Shown in pieces: positions 46,764-56,160 of a DNA stretch of 64,000 bases (position 1 is the stretch's first letter; each line of letters starts with the position of its first letter). The position numbers and the translations under genes were made by a program. The notes below the pieces were generated by a model that was not told the DNA's origin, did no database searches, and worked only from the letters and a program-made list of their open reading frames with translations. The stretch comes from DATFNI01 sp963712305. Lineage in GTDB: Bacteria > Bacteroidota > Rhodothermia > Balneolales > DATFMH01. The stretch spans positions 124,001 to 188,000 of the forward strand of contig CAVQHI010000005.1 in NCBI GenBank assembly GCA_963712305.1, given 5' to 3'.

Positions 46764-47411
46764 TTAATGATATAGCATAATATCACTGTCCCCATCCGGC
46801 CAGTCGGCAAGAGAAGCAAATCCAACTCCCTGATCGAGAGCCAATAAAGAAGGCGAAAAGTCCTTTCTGTTTATCAACAGGTAGCTCACACTATCTTCCT
46901 GATTTCCCTCTCCATGACAATGTATCATCAACTGATCAGAACGAATCCTGAATTCAATACTCAGCTCTGCCTCACCCCATGAGACTTTCTTTACACTCTT
47001 TGATCCTTCTTTAATATCGGCCGATTCCAAATGTGTTTTGCCAAACGGAAGATGAACCACTGCTTTTGTCTCTGACCAGGTTGATCGATCAATATCAGAT
47101 GATGGTGTAAAGATTGCTTTGCCATCTGCAGAGGTAACCACTTCAAATCCCAATAATGGAAATCAACGATGGCCGGCGCTGATAACGGTTCCCGGGTATG
47201 CAGGTATAACTCATATACTCCCTTTTTTTCGTCGCTGAGCAGACGAACGATAATCCCATCTTCTCTCTGAATATAGCGTTGCTACACGGACAAACCGATG
47301 CTGAACTTCCTGTCCCATGGCAGCCAGAACAATCGGACCATTAATGTTATCATTACGTTGTACTTTATATGGTTGCAGCGGAATGACATCAGCTTGTGAA
47401 GTCTTCTTCAT
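46764..47411 (-). pseudogene. Unknown gene of the Lon-like module, two frameshifts
   Basis: Start ATG 47411 (MKKTSQADVIPLQPYKVQ) overlaps the end of the zinc-finger gene by 23 bases, which suggests coupling. Reading runs to TLYSE, then needs a one-base change to continue EDGIIVRLLSDEKKGVYELY, and another near 47160 to reach GFEVVTSADGKAIFTPS, SWGEAELSIEFRIR and the stop at 46764. About 215 residues when corrected, beta-rich, no membrane segment, family not recognised. Confidence 0.6.
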
Positions 47412-47592
47412 CCTGTTCAATCCATAGGTCTGCATAAAAATCCCGGAACCACTCAACTACGTTGCGGCAGACCGAACAAGCAGATAAATGGCTGGTGATG
47501 GCTGAAACAACTTCATCCGGCAATTCTTCCTGGAACTGAACATATTGTTCTAATTGCGTTTCAGTGGGATGCTTACTATTGGTAAAAATCAC
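47389..47592 (-). CDS. Small zinc-finger (anti-sigma-like) protein
   Basis: 67 residues from a GTG at 47592. HLSACSVCRNVV with the upstream acidic helix is the HxxxCxxC zinc-binding motif of zf-HC2/ZAS anti-sigma domains. No membrane segment follows, so it would be a soluble form. It sits between a decayed regulator-like gene and the unknown gene that leads into the Lon-like protease, the position where anti-sigma factors usually lie. Confidence 0.68.
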   Translation of the reverse strand: MIFTNSKHPTETQLEQYVQFQEELPDEVVSAITSHLSACSVCRNVVEWFRDFYADLWIEQDEEDFTS

Positions 47593-47669
47593 AATCTTTT
47601 AACTTGTTTCATCAGTTTATTTCTATCTCCTCGCAGTCATAGAGAGCTGCAAAAAATGGTACCGATTTT

Positions 47670-48733
47670 TTATATCACTTTCTCCAGTTGCTGGTGAATA
47701 TGGCTTCTCGATACTCTCATCAGGTACTCTACGTATTTGCGATGATAGGTACGGTAAATGGAATAGGTCAGCTCAGGTAAATAGCGTTTGATATATGTGA
47801 AATACGGTATTCCCTCCAGATAAAACACATAACTGTCGATGTAATAATCCCTGATACCCGCAAAGTAATTTTCAAATGTCTGTTCGTCAATTTTTCCTGT
47901 TTTGACATAATGCGACCGCATGCCGCTACTTCAGATAAGTTATACTTGAACTGATAACCCGTGATACATCATCCTGCAAGAGAGCGGTTGATGGCTTTAC
48001 CGCCATTTCTGCAGGATCCTGTATGTTTACATGCGCCTCACGAATCAGCATGCTTAACGGTACTAAAGGATACGCATGAACATACTCTGTTTGTGAACAA
48101 ATAATTTCTCGAATCTTTTGGAGAATCTCGGGCAGACTTTCTTTGGCGGTCAGCATTGGCATCAGGCGAGCCTGGAGGATCTCGGGCGGCATCCAGCCGG
48201 TTACAGTTCTCTTCACAGGACTATCACTAAAAATCAGAAAAGGAGTATTCCATTTTCGTACGGATTGGATGTTCGGACAATCATTGACAGCCAGCTTAAT
48301 ATTTCGAATGATCTTAGAAAGCGATGGGTCATAATCCCGCATCAGCCGAAATAAATTGTCATTGACTTTACTGAAGACCAACCTTCTCGTGGCAGAATAC
48401 AACTCTCCCTCTGTTACGGCATTCAGATCATATGGCTTATAATAATCGATAAGGCATGATGAATTGTCCTTCATCATCTTTCCGAAATATCTCAGCAATG
48501 CTGTCCCAAGCCAGATCATTAATATTTTCCGTCTGTATGTGCTGGTGCCAAGACGGTTTATTCGTTTTCATCGTGATGTATCGTGTTGCCATTCTATGGC
48601 ATATGGAAACAAACCGATTGACCTCTCTTGTATTCGCGTCCCCGCTAACGAGGGAAGATACCAGTGGTATTATCTTGTTTTCCAAGCTACGACTCTGCAC
48701 TCTCATTACGTAAACCCCTTGATTACACCCCAA
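47670..48733 (-). pseudogene. Regulator-like gene of the Lon-like module, two frameshifts
   Basis: Three frames joined: MRVQSRSLENKIIPLVSSLV to FIMPYRLL (48706-48440), then YKPYDLNAVTEGELYSATRR to SSSITYLK (to 47926), then SSGMRSHYVKTGKIDEQTF to HIHQQLEKVI (to 47670). Single-base changes near 48440 and 47930 would restore about 345 residues. All helical, no membrane segment. The C-terminal YRKYVEYLMRVSRSHIHQQL has the feel of a sigma region 4 or similar helix-turn-helix, and a zinc-finger anti-sigma-like gene follows, but I do not recognise the family. Confidence 0.5.
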
Positions 48734-48910
48734 CGTAACCGTTGAACCTACTTATCTCAATCCGTTTGTCAATATAATCGTTACCGCATTCGGAATCAAT
48801 TAGATAAGAAAGCTCTAATGTTAGATTTAAAGGATTTAAATAAAGGACGCACTGTTTAGCAGGACGCAACATACTGTTTATATGAAACCTAAAAAACCTG
48901 TTTTATTTTT
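48734..48910. other. Promoter-side gap of the Lon-like module
   Basis: No gene. It should hold the promoter for the minus-strand module starting at about 48706. Nothing definite seen. Confidence 0.4.
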
Positions 48911-48992
48911 AACCATAGAGTTCGCGGAGGTTACGCAGAGGATAATAAATGTCTCTTCTCTGTGGCTTCTCGGTGAACTCAGCAGTTTCTCT
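48911..48992. repeat. CCACAGAG-type hairpin upstream of the GxxExxY gene
   Basis: AACCATAGAGTTCGCGGAGG and TTACGCAGAGG are answered by CTTCTCTGTGGC and CTCGGTGAACTC. Same family as the hairpins right after the gene (49463-49670). Confidence 0.65.
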
Positions 48993-49067
48993 TTTTAAAG
49001 CGATTGTAAGGTATCCTTGTTTTTGGGATCTATTAAATAAGCATCAAGAAATTCATCGGAGAGAGTT

Positions 49068-49448
49068 ATGACTATGAATCAGTTGACCGGACAGATCATT
49101 TCTGCTGCAATCGACATTCATAAGACACTGGGTCCCGGGTTATTAGAATCAGCCTATAAAGAATGTATGTTTTATGAAATTACGCAAAGAGGACTATACG
49201 CAGAAAAAGAAAAGCCGCTGCCTCTTGTATATAATTCTGTACATCTCGATATAGGCTATAGAATTGATTTGCACGTTGAGAACAAGATTATTATTGAAGT
49301 AAAATCAGTAGACTCTCTCAACAATATCCATCTTGCTCAAATACTCACTTATCTTAAATTATCGGATTTACACCTCGGATTACTCATAAACTTTAATGTT
49401 TCACTACTCAAGAATGGAATCAAAAGAGTGGTAAATGGATATCCTTGA
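49068..49448 (+). CDS. GxxExxY family protein (PD-(D/E)XK nuclease-like)
   Basis: 126 residues. GPGLLESAYKECMFYE contains the G-x-x-E-x-x-Y motif, and the core YRIDLHVENKIIIEVKSVD gives the D...ExK nuclease signature. LTYLKLSDLHLGLLINFNV and IKRVVNGYP complete the family pattern (PDDEXK_3). Role unknown; such genes are scattered among unrelated neighbours in environmental bacteria. Flanked on both sides by CCACAGAG-type hairpins. ATG 49068 follows GGAGAGAGTT, a fair ribosome site. Confidence 0.9.
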   Translation: MTMNQLTGQIISAAIDIHKTLGPGLLESAYKECMFYEITQRGLYAEKEKPLPLVYNSVHLDIGYRIDLHVENKIIIEVKSVDSLNNIHLAQILTYLKLSDLHLGLLINFNVSLLKNGIKRVVNGYP

Positions 49449-49462
49449 ATACGTCTTTTTTT

Positions 49463-49670
49463 AAAACCACAGTGTTCGCAGAGGTTACACAGAGATTGCC
49501 ATATTTCTTACCCTTTCTGCGGTTGTTTTTTTACCAACAAAATGATTTTCGTTGTTTGAAGTTTGGATGCGTTGTCACGTCCGGTTATTTAACCACAGAG
49601 GTCGCAGGGGTTACACAGAGATTATCGGATTTCTCTCCCTCTGCGTTGTCTCCGTCTCCTCTGCGGCTTA
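49463..49670. repeat. Two consecutive CCACAGAG-type hairpins after the GxxExxY gene
   Basis: First: AACCACAGTGTTCGCAGAGG and TTACACAGAGA with descending arm CCCTTTCTGCGGTTG. Linker CAACAAAATGATT to GTCACGTCCGG. Second: AACCACAGAGGTCGCAGGGG, TTACACAGAGA, then CCTCTGCGTTGTC, CGTCTCCTCTGCGGC. The linker and second hairpin match 37764-37905. Confidence 0.65.
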
Positions 49671-49789
49671 CTCTTCAAAGCCTCAAACAAATTTTAGAAT
49701 TGTCCATCCTTATACCCTACTATTTAATTTTTCTCTTAAAATGAAATATCTTTGAATTCCTGATCATTCTTTTGGTTTAGAACTTCATT

Positions 49790-50458
49790 ATGCAGACCAC
49801 TTCATCCCTCTTTGCCGTCATTTTTGATATGGATGGCGTCATTGTCGATAGCAATCCGTGGCACAAAGTCTCATTGCGTGAATTCTGTGAACAACATGGC
49901 TTTCACCTGACCGATCAATATCTGAAAGAACATATTTTTGGCCGGGCAAATAAAGACTGGCTTCCTGCCCTTTTTGGCAAATTATCAGAATCGAGAATCC
50001 GCGAATATTCTGGTGAGAAGGAGGCTTTGTTCCGCGAGATTTATCGCGATCAAATCACACCAATATCGGGATTGATTCCTTTTCTCGAGGCACTCGAAGA
50101 CCATCATATCCCCAAAGCGATAGCAACGTCAGCACCACGTGATAATGTTACGTTTACACTTGAAAAAACGGGAACAAGTAAGTTTTTCGATGTCATTCTG
50201 GACGAATCTCATATATCCAATGGAAAACCCGATCCGGAAATTTATCTCAAGACTGCCGCCCGGCTCAATTACCGTCCGGAAAAATGCATTGTTTTCGAGG
50301 ACTCTCTCTCAGGTGTGGAATCTGCCTACCGCGCCGGCTGTAAGGTGATCGGCATAACGACAACACATACAACTGACGAATTCATAAATACAGTCCGTGT
50401 AATTGATGATTTTACACAACTGCAAATTGAGGATCTTTTCGATCTAATGAATAGCTAA
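49790..50458 (+). CDS. HAD-superfamily phosphatase/phosphomutase (beta-phosphoglucomutase-like)
   Basis: 222 residues. Motif I FDMDGVIVDS (nucleophile Asp and general acid Asp), helical cap, motif II ATSAPRDN, motif III Lys in SNGKPDPEIYL, motif IV VFEDSLSGVESA. This is the beta-PGM/phosphatase-like subclass. It may dephosphorylate a sugar phosphate or interconvert glucose phosphates; sequence alone does not decide. No operon partner. Confidence 0.9.
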   Translation: MQTTSSLFAVIFDMDGVIVDSNPWHKVSLREFCEQHGFHLTDQYLKEHIFGRANKDWLPALFGKLSESRIREYSGEKEALFREIYRDQITPISGLIPFLEALEDHHIPKAIATSAPRDNVTFTLEKTGTSKFFDVILDESHISNGKPDPEIYLKTAARLNYRPEKCIVFEDSLSGVESAYRAGCKVIGITTTHTTDEFINTVRVIDDFTQLQIEDLFDLMNS

Positions 50459-50547
50459 ATTTGCCACACGAGACTCACGGAACTTATGCACTGAATTCAG
50501 ACACAACCACGCAGATTGATTTAGATTCTCTGTTTACTGATAACTGA

Positions 50548-51108
50548 TTATTGATCATCCTTCATGACTTTCCTGCCTGGTTCTGATTCCACCTCCAGGT
50601 CGGGCACCCGTTCAGTCATCCAGTCGACGAAACGCTGTACGTCTTTTTGATAGAACACCACTCTCTCCGGTAATCCTGGAAATAATGGCGTCCAGTCCGG
50701 TTCATCTGCTGTTTTAATGATTATTTCAAACCGGCTCATTATAAAGGTTTCGGAGATGTAACCACCTTTGGGATAAGACGAAATACGGAAGCTTGTCCAT
50801 AAGTGAGGATTGCTGTAAGATTCATCAAGAACGGCGTCATCTGAAAAAATCATCCAGGTAATCTCACCGTATTTATACCAAAACACAATGATCCACCCTT
50901 CTTTCTGACGCTGAAAGCCACTCCAGATTCCAAGCCCTCCGCCCACGACCAGTATCCAGCCAATCATCTGGTCGTTTGGTGTATCGCGGTTTACAAGAAA
51001 CAGGATGCCAAACAACAGGCTTATACTTCCAAACAAAACCCACTCATGCCAGTTGCCGGCCTGCGCGGTTCTCAGAACCAGTGTATCATTTTCATCGTTG
51101 TTCAGCAT
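50548..51108 (-). CDS. Hypothetical membrane protein
   Basis: 186 residues with two membrane segments (WVLFGSISLLFGILFLV, MIGWILVVGGGLGIWSGF) and a soluble beta-rich C-terminal part of about 115 residues, somewhat like PH-type domains seen after two-helix hairpins (WIIVFWYKYGEITWMIF). Acidic end. No family recognised. Confidence 0.65.
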   Translation of the reverse strand: MLNNDENDTLVLRTAQAGNWHEWVLFGSISLLFGILFLVNRDTPNDQMIGWILVVGGGLGIWSGFQRQKEGWIIVFWYKYGEITWMIFSDDAVLDESYSNPHLWTSFRISSYPKGGYISETFIMSRFEIIIKTADEPDWTPLFPGLPERVVFYQKDVQRFVDWMTERVPDLEVESEPGRKVMKDDQ

Positions 51109-51280
51109 TTTTTTGAGATTGGAAAATGAATACTGACGATTTCTTTTATCTAATTAAATATAGTCGTTCTGCACATAATCGAAAATCATAACCATATGCA
51201 ATAGATTTGTGGCAGTCACTTGCTCATTCTACATTCTCCGGGTGGAACAGAGTAATCTGATTTATATCCGTCGATTTCAA

Positions 51281-51955
51281 TCAGTTTTCTGCGGTCAGGG
51301 AGAAGCTGCCATCTACCCAAAATCCGATCAGCGATACGATAAAAGTAAAAAAAAGACCGGTCACTGCCAGTGCTTCCGGTGTTGCCGGTTTTGGAGTCAT
51401 TGTATGTTCTACGATAGTCAGCCATGCGAGCATGATAAAGGCTAGAAGAATGGCAATACGCTTAATCAGCTTACGCTTTGTTCCCCGCATATATACAATC
51501 AATCCAACGACCGTAATTCCCAGCTCTATCGCAAGTGCTAAATACATATAATTCCATAAACCCAATCCAATTTTCGGGGATGCATTGCCGAGCAAGGGCA
51601 TCTCCGGGATATGAACAAGAAAATCGAGGATAAAATGAGAGAATACAGCTGCGCCAACTGCTAAACCGGCTTTATATGCATCCAAATGATCCCAGGCGAG
51701 TTTCTTCCAAACAAATGTACCGAACAAAAGGGACCAGAATATATCAGCAGTAAGTCCGTGAGAGTAGGGAAAGGTAAAAACATGATATTGCTTAACGGTA
51801 TAGTTGGCCGGAACTCCAATCGATTCAAGTCCCAACAGAACCAGAATCCAGAGAATGATATCGGGCAACATAGATGCCAGAAAATAGATCCCGAGGTTTA
51901 CTTCCCGATCTGCTCTCTTAAACAGCAGGCCGGCTCCAAAATGTCCGACAAACAT
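51281..51955 (-). CDS. YdjM-like membrane-bound hydrolase family protein
   Basis: 224 residues, six membrane segments. Polar residues match the PF04307/YdjM pattern: VGHFGAGLLFK, ASMLPDIILWIL, FPYSHGLTADIFWSL and VFSHFILDFLVHIPE, giving several His and Asp that could bind metal. Usually annotated as a metal-dependent hydrolase; activity is unproven for most members. Confidence 0.78.
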   Translation of the reverse strand: MFVGHFGAGLLFKRADREVNLGIYFLASMLPDIILWILVLLGLESIGVPANYTVKQYHVFTFPYSHGLTADIFWSLLFGTFVWKKLAWDHLDAYKAGLAVGAAVFSHFILDFLVHIPEMPLLGNASPKIGLGLWNYMYLALAIELGITVVGLIVYMRGTKRKLIKRIAILLAFIMLAWLTIVEHTMTPKPATPEALAVTGLFFTFIVSLIGFWVDGSFSLTAEN

Positions 51956-52066
51956 AAAATCTTATAAAGAATTGATACACAATTGAGATAACAGGGTGGA
52001 TAACGCAAAGGCTGCCGGCTGATTGCATCTCAGTGCAATAAGAAAAGGTAATATTCTATTTTGAAA

Positions 52067-53530
52067 CTATGATGATTTTTCTGCCATTCCTAACTCATGG
52101 GCAACCTGATCCCCAAGATTTTTCAACAAGGCTATTGTTTCATCGATATCATTATGAGCTGTGCGGGGATTAATTGTACACATGCGCAGCACTGTCCGGC
52201 CATTTAAACGGGTAGAACTGATCATCGAGGAACCATCTTCCCACTGGAGTTTCACAATTCCCCGATTTATTTGATCCAACTCTTCTTCATCGAATCCAGA
52301 CGTATGATAACGAAATGTCAGAATAGCCATCTGTGCCGGAGTAACAATCTCCAGTTCAGGATATCTCCGAATAACTGATTCTGTGTACTCACTTAACTCG
52401 AATCCTTTCTCAATGGCTTCGCGGAAAGCCTGTATTCCAAAAGTGCGTAGCGACATCCATAATTTCAGGGCCCTGAAATTTCTGGTCAGTTGTGTTCCAT
52501 AATCACATAAATTGATCTCATTTCCAGACTGCTCCGTATCCTGCAGATATTCAGGCAGAATATGAAAGGTATCTTTGAGATCTGAACTGTTTTTCACAAT
52601 AACGCAGCCAATTTCGAAAGGCTGAAATAACCATTTATGTGGATCGAGCGTCAGGGAATCAACACGATCTATTCCTTCAAGAAGCTTTTTGCCGCGTTCG
52701 GTGAGGACGACAGGGGCACCATAAGCACCATCGACATGAAGCCATAGGTTCTCTTTCTCGCAGAGATCGGCTATTTCCGGCAACGGATCGATTGCACCGC
52801 AATTGGTTGTTCCGGCGTTGGCAATTACACAGAAAGGCATCCGTCCATCTATCTTCGCTTTTTTGACGGCTTCCTTCAGATTCGCAACATCCATCCGAAA
52901 GCTGTCATCAGAGGGAATCTTGATGACCTGGTCGTCTGCAAATCCCAGGATTCGAGCCGCACGGTCAACCGACGAATGAGTTTGATCGGAACAAAATATG
53001 ACGGCATCCCTCGTCATTTTGCCGAGTTTCTTGTGTCTTGCAGTAACCATAGCGGTCAGATTAGCCTGTGAACCACCGCTGACAAATAATCCACCAGCCG
53101 TATCGGGCATGCCTGCCTGCTTGCGCAGCCAGTCGATTGTGGCAAGTTCAACCTTTGCCGGTCCGGCTGATTCGACCCATGTTCCGGCGAACGCATTGTA
53201 ACCGGACATCAGGGCATCAGCCATCACACTTACGAAATTACCCGGTCCTGGTACAAAAGCAAAAAAACGTGGATGACTTGTATAGCGACACTCCTGAAAC
53301 ACACGATCAACCGCATCTTTCAGAACATCATTGAAAGGTGTCGATCCTTCGCTGAACACTTCTTCCGATAAAGTATAGGCATCAGCGGGTTCATGCCTGA
53401 CCTTAAGATCGGCCAAAGACATAAAATGATCGACAATCGAGTCAACAACCTGGTAGCCGGCACTTCTCATCTCAGCCTCTCTGAGCTCCAGGCGGCTCAA
53501 ATCTTCACTATTCTTCCTTTTTAAAGACAT
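52067..53530 (-). CDS. PLP-dependent amino acid decarboxylase (aromatic L-amino acid type)
   Basis: 487 residues, group II decarboxylase. SHPRFFAFVPGPGNF, GGLFVSGGSQANLTAMVTAR, the PLP-binding region HVDGAYGAPV and the Schiff-base Lys in DPHKWLFQPFEIG (near 297) are all present, then NLCDYGTQLTRNFRALKLWM. Closest in style to aromatic-amino-acid (tyrosine/tryptophan/DOPA) decarboxylases. Cytoplasmic. No transporter next to it, so its use (amine production or acid resistance) is open. Confidence 0.92.
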   Translation of the reverse strand: MSLKRKNSEDLSRLELREAEMRSAGYQVVDSIVDHFMSLADLKVRHEPADAYTLSEEVFSEGSTPFNDVLKDAVDRVFQECRYTSHPRFFAFVPGPGNFVSVMADALMSGYNAFAGTWVESAGPAKVELATIDWLRKQAGMPDTAGGLFVSGGSQANLTAMVTARHKKLGKMTRDAVIFCSDQTHSSVDRAARILGFADDQVIKIPSDDSFRMDVANLKEAVKKAKIDGRMPFCVIANAGTTNCGAIDPLPEIADLCEKENLWLHVDGAYGAPVVLTERGKKLLEGIDRVDSLTLDPHKWLFQPFEIGCVIVKNSSDLKDTFHILPEYLQDTEQSGNEINLCDYGTQLTRNFRALKLWMSLRTFGIQAFREAIEKGFELSEYTESVIRRYPELEIVTPAQMAILTFRYHTSGFDEEELDQINRGIVKLQWEDGSSMISSTRLNGRTVLRMCTINPRTAHNDIDETIALLKNLGDQVAHELGMAEKSS

Positions 53531-53684
53531 CTCTTAATTTGATCGTAACAGTCTAATTGGTACTATTTATTTTATTCTGGATGAAGGTACCGCAATATGT
53601 TTTCATTTGCATAATCAGTGATCTAATCACAACGGGAATTCGGAATTCTTGATCACGCCTGTTACAGAATCTGGCAGCAAGACA

Positions 53685-54281
53685 TCATTTTACGAATACA
53701 GTCCCACTATTCATCGCATCCAGCCAGCCCTTGTCGTTTTGTAATTTAATCGGAGCTAACGTCGGTTCTGGCAGATGATCATAATCCTTTCGTAGAGGGC
53801 GATACCACCATGACACATCACGCCATTGTCCGTGTTTATAGCCTGCTGATTTATAAACTCCAATGTATTCAAACCCCATTGACTGATGGAACCGGGTGCT
53901 CGCTTCATTTGGCTGGGTTACACCAGCATACACATTGTAAAATCCCTGTCGGGCCAGCATTGCAAAAAGTGAGGTATAAAGTGCTTTACCAACACCTCTT
54001 CTATGAAATTCCGAGTGAATATAAACGGATGCTTCAACGGACCATTGGTAGGCCGCCCTCGATCGATACCCCCCCGCATAAGCGAACCCTGCTACACGAT
54101 TGTCGATCACACAAACCAACCAGGGCCATTTAACCAGTTTTGTAGCAATTCTTTTTTTGAACTCTTCTTCATCCGGTGGCACCAATTCAAAGGAAGCTGC
54201 CGAATCAGTAACAAATGGTGCATAGATAGCTGCAATTTCAACTGCATCATGGGGTTGAGCTAACCGAATAAGCTTTTTCAT
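53685..54281 (-). CDS. GNAT acetyltransferase, phosphinothricin-acetyltransferase-like
   Basis: 198 residues. The first 165 match the Pat/YncA subfamily: IRLAQPHDAVEIAAIYAPFV, GFAYAGGYRSRAAYQWSVE, the acetyl-CoA loop HRRGVGKALY, and ASTRFHQSMGFEYIGVYKSA ... HGQWRDVSWWYRPL. The last 30 residues (PEPTLAPIKLQNDKGWLDAM) are an uncommon extension. Probably acetylates an amino acid analogue such as methionine sulfone/phosphinothricin. Confidence 0.9.
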   Translation of the reverse strand: MKKLIRLAQPHDAVEIAAIYAPFVTDSAASFELVPPDEEEFKKRIATKLVKWPWLVCVIDNRVAGFAYAGGYRSRAAYQWSVEASVYIHSEFHRRGVGKALYTSLFAMLARQGFYNVYAGVTQPNEASTRFHQSMGFEYIGVYKSAGYKHGQWRDVSWWYRPLRKDYDHLPEPTLAPIKLQNDKGWLDAMNSGTVFVK

Positions 54282-54405
54282 CGTTATTGATGATATCCTG
54301 AAAATGATGGGATACTAAACAACCTGCTGAGTTCGAGATAAGTAGATGCCCAAACATGCTCTATATCAAATAATAGTATATAGAGGTTTATTCTCTATTC
54401 ATACA

Positions 54406-54468
54406 AACCGTTAAAACGGTTAAAGAACCTGAAAAGATTCTTCCCTACACCCGGATTAATCCGGGTGT
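54406..54468. repeat. Short palindromes between the GNAT and MEMO genes
   Basis: AACCGTTAAAACGGTT (54406-54421), an imperfect AAGAACC...GATTCTT stem and ACACCCGGATTAATCCGGGTGT (54447-54468) stand within 65 bases. The gap 54282-54624 has no gene. The last could act as a terminator for the downstream-reading MEMO gene. Confidence 0.6.
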
Positions 54469-54624
54469 TAAATCAAAAAGAGGTTAATAAATCGTTATAA
54501 TCATTTCTTCCAGCGTCTATATCGAACTCACGTTACGTTAATTATTTCAGGCAGATATTGTAATCGATTCTGTAGAAAAAAATTGAAAAATCAACGTACG
54601 AATACAGATAATTTTTCCCGGCCA

Positions 54625-55888
54625 TTACTGCTTTTTTGTGTAGAGTATAGAACCGAAAGTCACAGCACTCTCGCGTTCTCTTTCATTCCAAAGATCATAA
54701 CTGGTTTGCGTACCCTCCAGATCCGGCATTGCACTGAGAAAGGTCATTAATGGGGGAAAGCCACAGATTCGGTACTGGTCGTTATTCGTTTTCATCACAT
54801 CAAGCACTGCATCAACCCTGCCTTTACCGGCAGCTTCCATGAGTTGACGATCAAATTGATGTACCTGATCAAAAAAGGTTGAGGCGGGAAGTTTGTCACC
54901 GAACTTCTGTCCAAAGTGGGCAAGATCACCACTAATCAGAAAAAGCGTTTCAGGGTCATTTCCAAACATTGCATGTAAGGCGTCACCGAGATGTGTCAAC
55001 TTCATTCCAATATCACCATTCTGCATGTATAGCAGATCATTCAGACTTCCCACGAGTATTGGTACAAGCGAGAAATCATGGGACCAAAGATATTTCAGAA
55101 AGATTAGATGCAGTTCGATGCTATGCTCAATCCGGTGGGCCCGATCACTGGTTGAAATGCCCGCATTTTTCAACGAAGCCAGCTTTCTGACGCTCGCTCG
55201 GTCATTCTTCACCTGCCCAAGTGGAGTTTCAAAATGTTTCTCTGATAGAATAAATGGTTTCCCCTGATAACGGCTGACGGTATAAGCCGGCATAGTGAGA
55301 AGTTGCAAGGAGTACAATACGCTTTGGTTTTAATATCCGGAGTGGGGCAAACGCCTTAACATAACTGGCCATTCCCACTCTTGGATCGATATGGGGTGCG
55401 TAAAGAGCCTTGATGTTTTGTCCTGCCAGGTTTAAAGAAACTCCGTCATGAGTTGCAAAAGCTTCATCAAAAACCCGCCGGATTTCTTTCGGATCAGACG
55501 GATAAGAGTTACCTGCAGTTACGGCAGGACGCACATCCATCGATTCGAACTCCTGCTCGAAACGCTCGGATATCTTCTTAAAGTAAGATGAACGCAGAAT
55601 ACGGTTTTGATCAAGAAAACGGATAAAACGCATTAAATCGGATTCATCGATATCCGAGCCATCCTGATCATGAATTGTATCCAGGATTTCGTTGATCGTA
55701 CGCCGGCCGGTAAAATGGACCATAAGAGGACCTATCGATCGATCGAGCACAAAATTATCAGTCGCATAGCCAAGCATATCGTGAAAATACAGTAGTTCCC
55801 GGCCTTCGTGATGAATAGGAATGATATCGAGTTCGCCGCGGATGCCGGGAATCGGGTCTGTCAGCGAATTAAACAGTAAATGATCCAT
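54625..55888 (-). pseudogene. amrB: AmmeMemoRadiSam system protein B (MEMO family) with PqqD-like N-terminus, one frameshift
   Basis: The first frame (55888-55229) reads an N-terminal domain of about 120 residues like PqqD (GPLMVHFTGRRTINEILDTI), then the MEMO start YPSDPKEIRRVF, ALYAPHIDPRVG and VLLATSHYAG. The second frame (from about 55280 to 54625) continues YQGKPFILSEKHFETPLGQV, EHSIELHLIFLKYLW and LISGDLAHFGQKFGD, with the His and Asp/Cys positions of the family. A single-base loss near 55280 breaks it. The AMMECR1 and radical-SAM partners are not adjacent. May be a read error rather than true decay. Confidence 0.85.
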
Positions 55889-56040
55889 GAAACACTGACG
55901 ATCAAAAAGTGAGAAATTACAAACTCGATCAAAAAACGGATGCCTGATCGATGATATTTCTCAATAATGTCAGACTTGTTGATGAATAGCGCAACACAAG
56001 AACGTTAAAAGATTTTAGACATTAGATAGCAGATATAAGA

Positions 56041-56072
56041 AACCCTCCAGGGTGTAATTCCTCTGAAGGGTT
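56041..56072 (-). terminator. Hairpin downstream of secA
   Basis: On the minus strand AACCCTTCAG pairs with CTGGAGGGTT (9 of 10) and is followed by TCTTATAT. It lies about 90 bases after the secA stop. The T-tract is weak. Confidence 0.5.
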
Positions 56073-56160
56073 AATCATTTGACTCTTGAACCAATAGGGT
56101 TTACTACTATCAACTAACAACCATCAACTGAATTCTATTCTATTGATAATTGCTAACTGC

